Assembly (NCBI GenBank): GCA_023846275.1
Contig: CM043869.1
Location: forward strand, 14,045,501 to 14,109,500
Reading direction: 5' to 3'
Length of the DNA: 64,000 nucleotides
DNA from: Vanilla planifolia
Lineage: Eukaryota > Streptophyta > Magnoliopsida > Asparagales > Orchidaceae
In this document: positions 61,741-64,000 of the stretch, one piece after another
How the letters are laid out: each line of letters begins with the position of its first letter
Position numbering within the stretch: position 1 is the first letter of the stretch
The notes under the pieces: model-generated
What the model was told of the DNA's origin: nothing
The model's database searches: none
Seen by the model: the letters and a program-made list of their open reading frames with translations, nothing else
Made by a program: the position numbers and the translations under genes

Positions 61741-64000
61741 TTTTTAAGTATTTCTTTTCAAAACAAACAAAACGTTATTTTTGAAAACTTGATTTGTTAA
61801 TCTCAACATAATTGAGTTTTTGAAGTTAAATATCTTGAGCAATAATAAAGATACTAGAATCTAGTACAAAGAGTATGGGATATAAGTGCACAACAACAAT
61901 AGAAAAGAAAAGACTTTGAATCACTTATTTGACCACTTTGAAGAGGAACAAAAGAAAAATAAAACTTGCACTATGAGTAATGTTCGTAATTTTGATAGAT
62001 GTTTTGTTGAATAAATAACAAAAACTACGAGTCATTAATTCAACCACTTTGGTAAGTGAAAAGAAAAAAAAATTGAAAATGAGTAGAGTCAATAGGTGTT
62101 TAGTTGAATAAAAGCAAAACGGTTTGGTGTTCTAACCATATAAGAGAGAGGGAGTAAAAAAAGAAAAGAAAAAAAAATTCTTTGTTGTAAAGGCTGTTAA
62201 TTCATTACGTTTTTGTGCTGAAAGGCAAGCTCAAAGAGCTGTTTTTATCATAGAAATAGTTCAAAATTACTCGGTTATAAATCTCCTAAGAGTATGAGTG
62301 TCGAGAGCTAGCTTTGAAAAGAACTTTTAATGGCATGTGCAACTTTCTTAATTTGTTTTGGAGAAAGAGCAAATAAAAGGGGTTAAAGGAAACTATCCAT
62401 ATAGAGTACAATGTACAAAGCACACCTGGGAAAAGTATTTCAAACAATTGTGCACGACAAGATTAAAAATGATAGTAAAACACGACTTTATCCTGATTTG
62501 GCCCTCAATAATGGCCTATTCCAGTTCTTCAACTTTTTAAGGAATTACCTATTAATGAGTCTGTTGACAACCAATTCAAACCAAAATATGAAGCACACAC
62601 TTTCAAATTTTTTAGGATCTCAACTTAATCACAAAAGACTTTTCATGGAACAAGGCTCACACCCAATACACCGTATGAGCTCAAAGACCAACCCACAAAA
62701 TCTCCAACAAGGGAGCTACAAATAAATCATTTATGAACCTTAAAGAAAACCATGTAATAGACTGAAAAGCTTCCAGGCAATAGAAGATTTTCAAAAGGAA
62801 AACAAAAACAAGAGTGAAATTTTTGAGATGAGCAAAGAACTTGATGCAAAAATCAATCACAAAAGCTCTTTAAAAATGTAAGAAATGATAATCAACAAGT
62901 TCTTCAAAATAGAGAGAAATGAGCAAGAAGATGAATAGACATTTTGAATAAGTGGCTCATTCACTCTATGATTGCTTTGTCCACATAACAAAGACTCTCT
63001 CAATAAGTTGTGAATACTTGGGAGCTTAGCTAAGTGAAGAAACTTGGATTACAATTGAGAAGAGCAAGAAGGATGGATGAACTAAACTATTCTACACCAA
63101 AGATTGGCCTTCATAAAAGTTCAAGGTAATTTATATAGACCAAAGGGTTTCAAATAATGACAAGGGTTCAAATCTAGCAAAGGGGTGGTCAAATAAAATT
63201 TTTGGGTAAGTGATGAGTTAACCATTAAAAGTACAAAGCCTGGTTGTTTAAGAATGGGAAACTCAAAAAACAAGATCTACATATAACATAGTGAATCTGA
63301 TCCAATTGAATGAATTTATCATCCAAATTCACTACCTAAAAACCTTACTAAAAAAATGCACCTGTTAAGGCACTTGATTGGTTCTAACAAATTAAATATA
63401 CCTGAATGAAATTTACCCCAAAAAAAAAAAAAGGTTTTAAGATCAATTTTGGCTAAAAAAACATTCCAAAAAAATAATAATTAGAAAAGGATTTTTAGGG
63501 AATTTTTTAGCAAAAAGAAATAAGAAAAATATTATAAGGATAAAGAGAGATATTTTAAGGTAATTTTTAAAGAAATAAAATTAAAAAAAATATATTTAAA
63601 TAATTAAGAAAATCTCAAAACAACCTTTTTTTAAATTTAGAGAATCTTTCAAATCTTTGGATCTAAAATATGCATGTATTATATTGTACTTACAAAATAA
63701 ATTTTTTTTAAAAACTTAGCCTACATGATCTCTAACATCTATATTTTTATTTTCACTAACTTGAGTACATCTTGTTTGTACCTATCTAACAAAAATTCAA
63801 GTAAAGGTTATATTTGATAATTTAAATACTAAATAATTTAATCAGTAATTATCATCAAAATTAACAATGGATTTAATAATTGGGACTTTAAGCAATAACA
63901 TGGGTTGGAATTGAACTCTTGAAGCTAGTCGTAGAAAAACTTCACAATTGATTATCCATGAAAACATCACACGTCACCCAAACACAAGATGAAAGAAAAA
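61741..64000. other. AT-rich region, no gene recognised
   Basis: A diverged two-copy tandem repeat of about 115 bases lies at about 61912-62121, marked by TTGACCACTTTG versus TCAACCACTTTG and TTGTTGAATAAA versus TAGTTGAATAAA. It may belong to the 5' end of the copia relic to its left. A 104-codon open frame at 62411-62725 (+) has no recognisable motif. The end of the window is A-rich with no further signal. Confidence 0.45.

Noticed and set aside
62411..62725. 104-codon + strand open frame near the window end
   Set aside because: It has no recognisable domain, no splice partners and no similarity to the neighbouring copia fragments.

Overview
The window looks like nuclear DNA of a flowering plant. 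It is very AT-rich. Its genes are split by GT-AG introns and sit between long stretches of decayed LTR retrotransposons. The alcohol dehydrogenase exons are GC-rich towards their 5' side, which would fit a monocot, but the species cannot be fixed from the sequence. No bacterial, organellar or viral gene set was seen.

Three protein-coding loci are supported. (1) A complete 12-exon gene on the + strand (14398-19124) encodes a 529-residue, Golgi-type plant O-fucosyltransferase-family (GT106) protein. (2) A complete 10-exon gene on the - strand (20309-22819) encodes a 380-residue zinc-dependent, medium-chain alcohol dehydrogenase-like protein. It converges on gene 1, with about 1.2 kb between the stop codons. 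(3) Seven intact exons on the - strand (48108-52022) encode 419 residues matching the C-terminal, kinase-like half of the plant F-box/JmjC protein of the At1g78280 (JMJ21) type. No F-box or JmjC exon is recognisable in the 12 kb upstream of it. The locus is therefore either 5'-truncated or interrupted by a very large TE-filled intron.

Layout: 1-7.4 kb is AT-rich sequence with no recognisable gene. At 7.4-7.7 kb there is a GC-richer patch with palindromes, and at 8.4-9.66 kb a tandem repeat block. AT-rich DNA follows to 14.1 kb. Genes 1 and 2 fill 14.4-22.8 kb. At 23.3-24.8 kb lie a solo-like LTR with a tRNA-Met primer-binding site and a 0.44-kb tandem duplication. At 24.8-36.8 kb, two head-to-tail Ty3/gypsy relics on the - strand share a middle LTR remnant. 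At 37.9-46.8 kb there are two direct copies of a 3.2-kb LTR-like repeat, with a fold-back structure just before the second copy. Gene 3 lies at 48.1-52.0 kb. At 54.0-58.0 kb is a Ty1/copia-type element with paired LTRs and a gag fragment (- strand), and at 58-61.7 kb a second copia relic with an integrase domain. The rest to 64 kb is unassigned.

The three loci do not form a pathway that can be read from the sequence; plant gene neighbours are usually independent. No undescribed biological system was found. The features most worth following up are the headless JMJ21-like locus, the fold-back structure at 43.1-43.6 kb and the tandem gypsy array with minisatellite-bearing LTRs.
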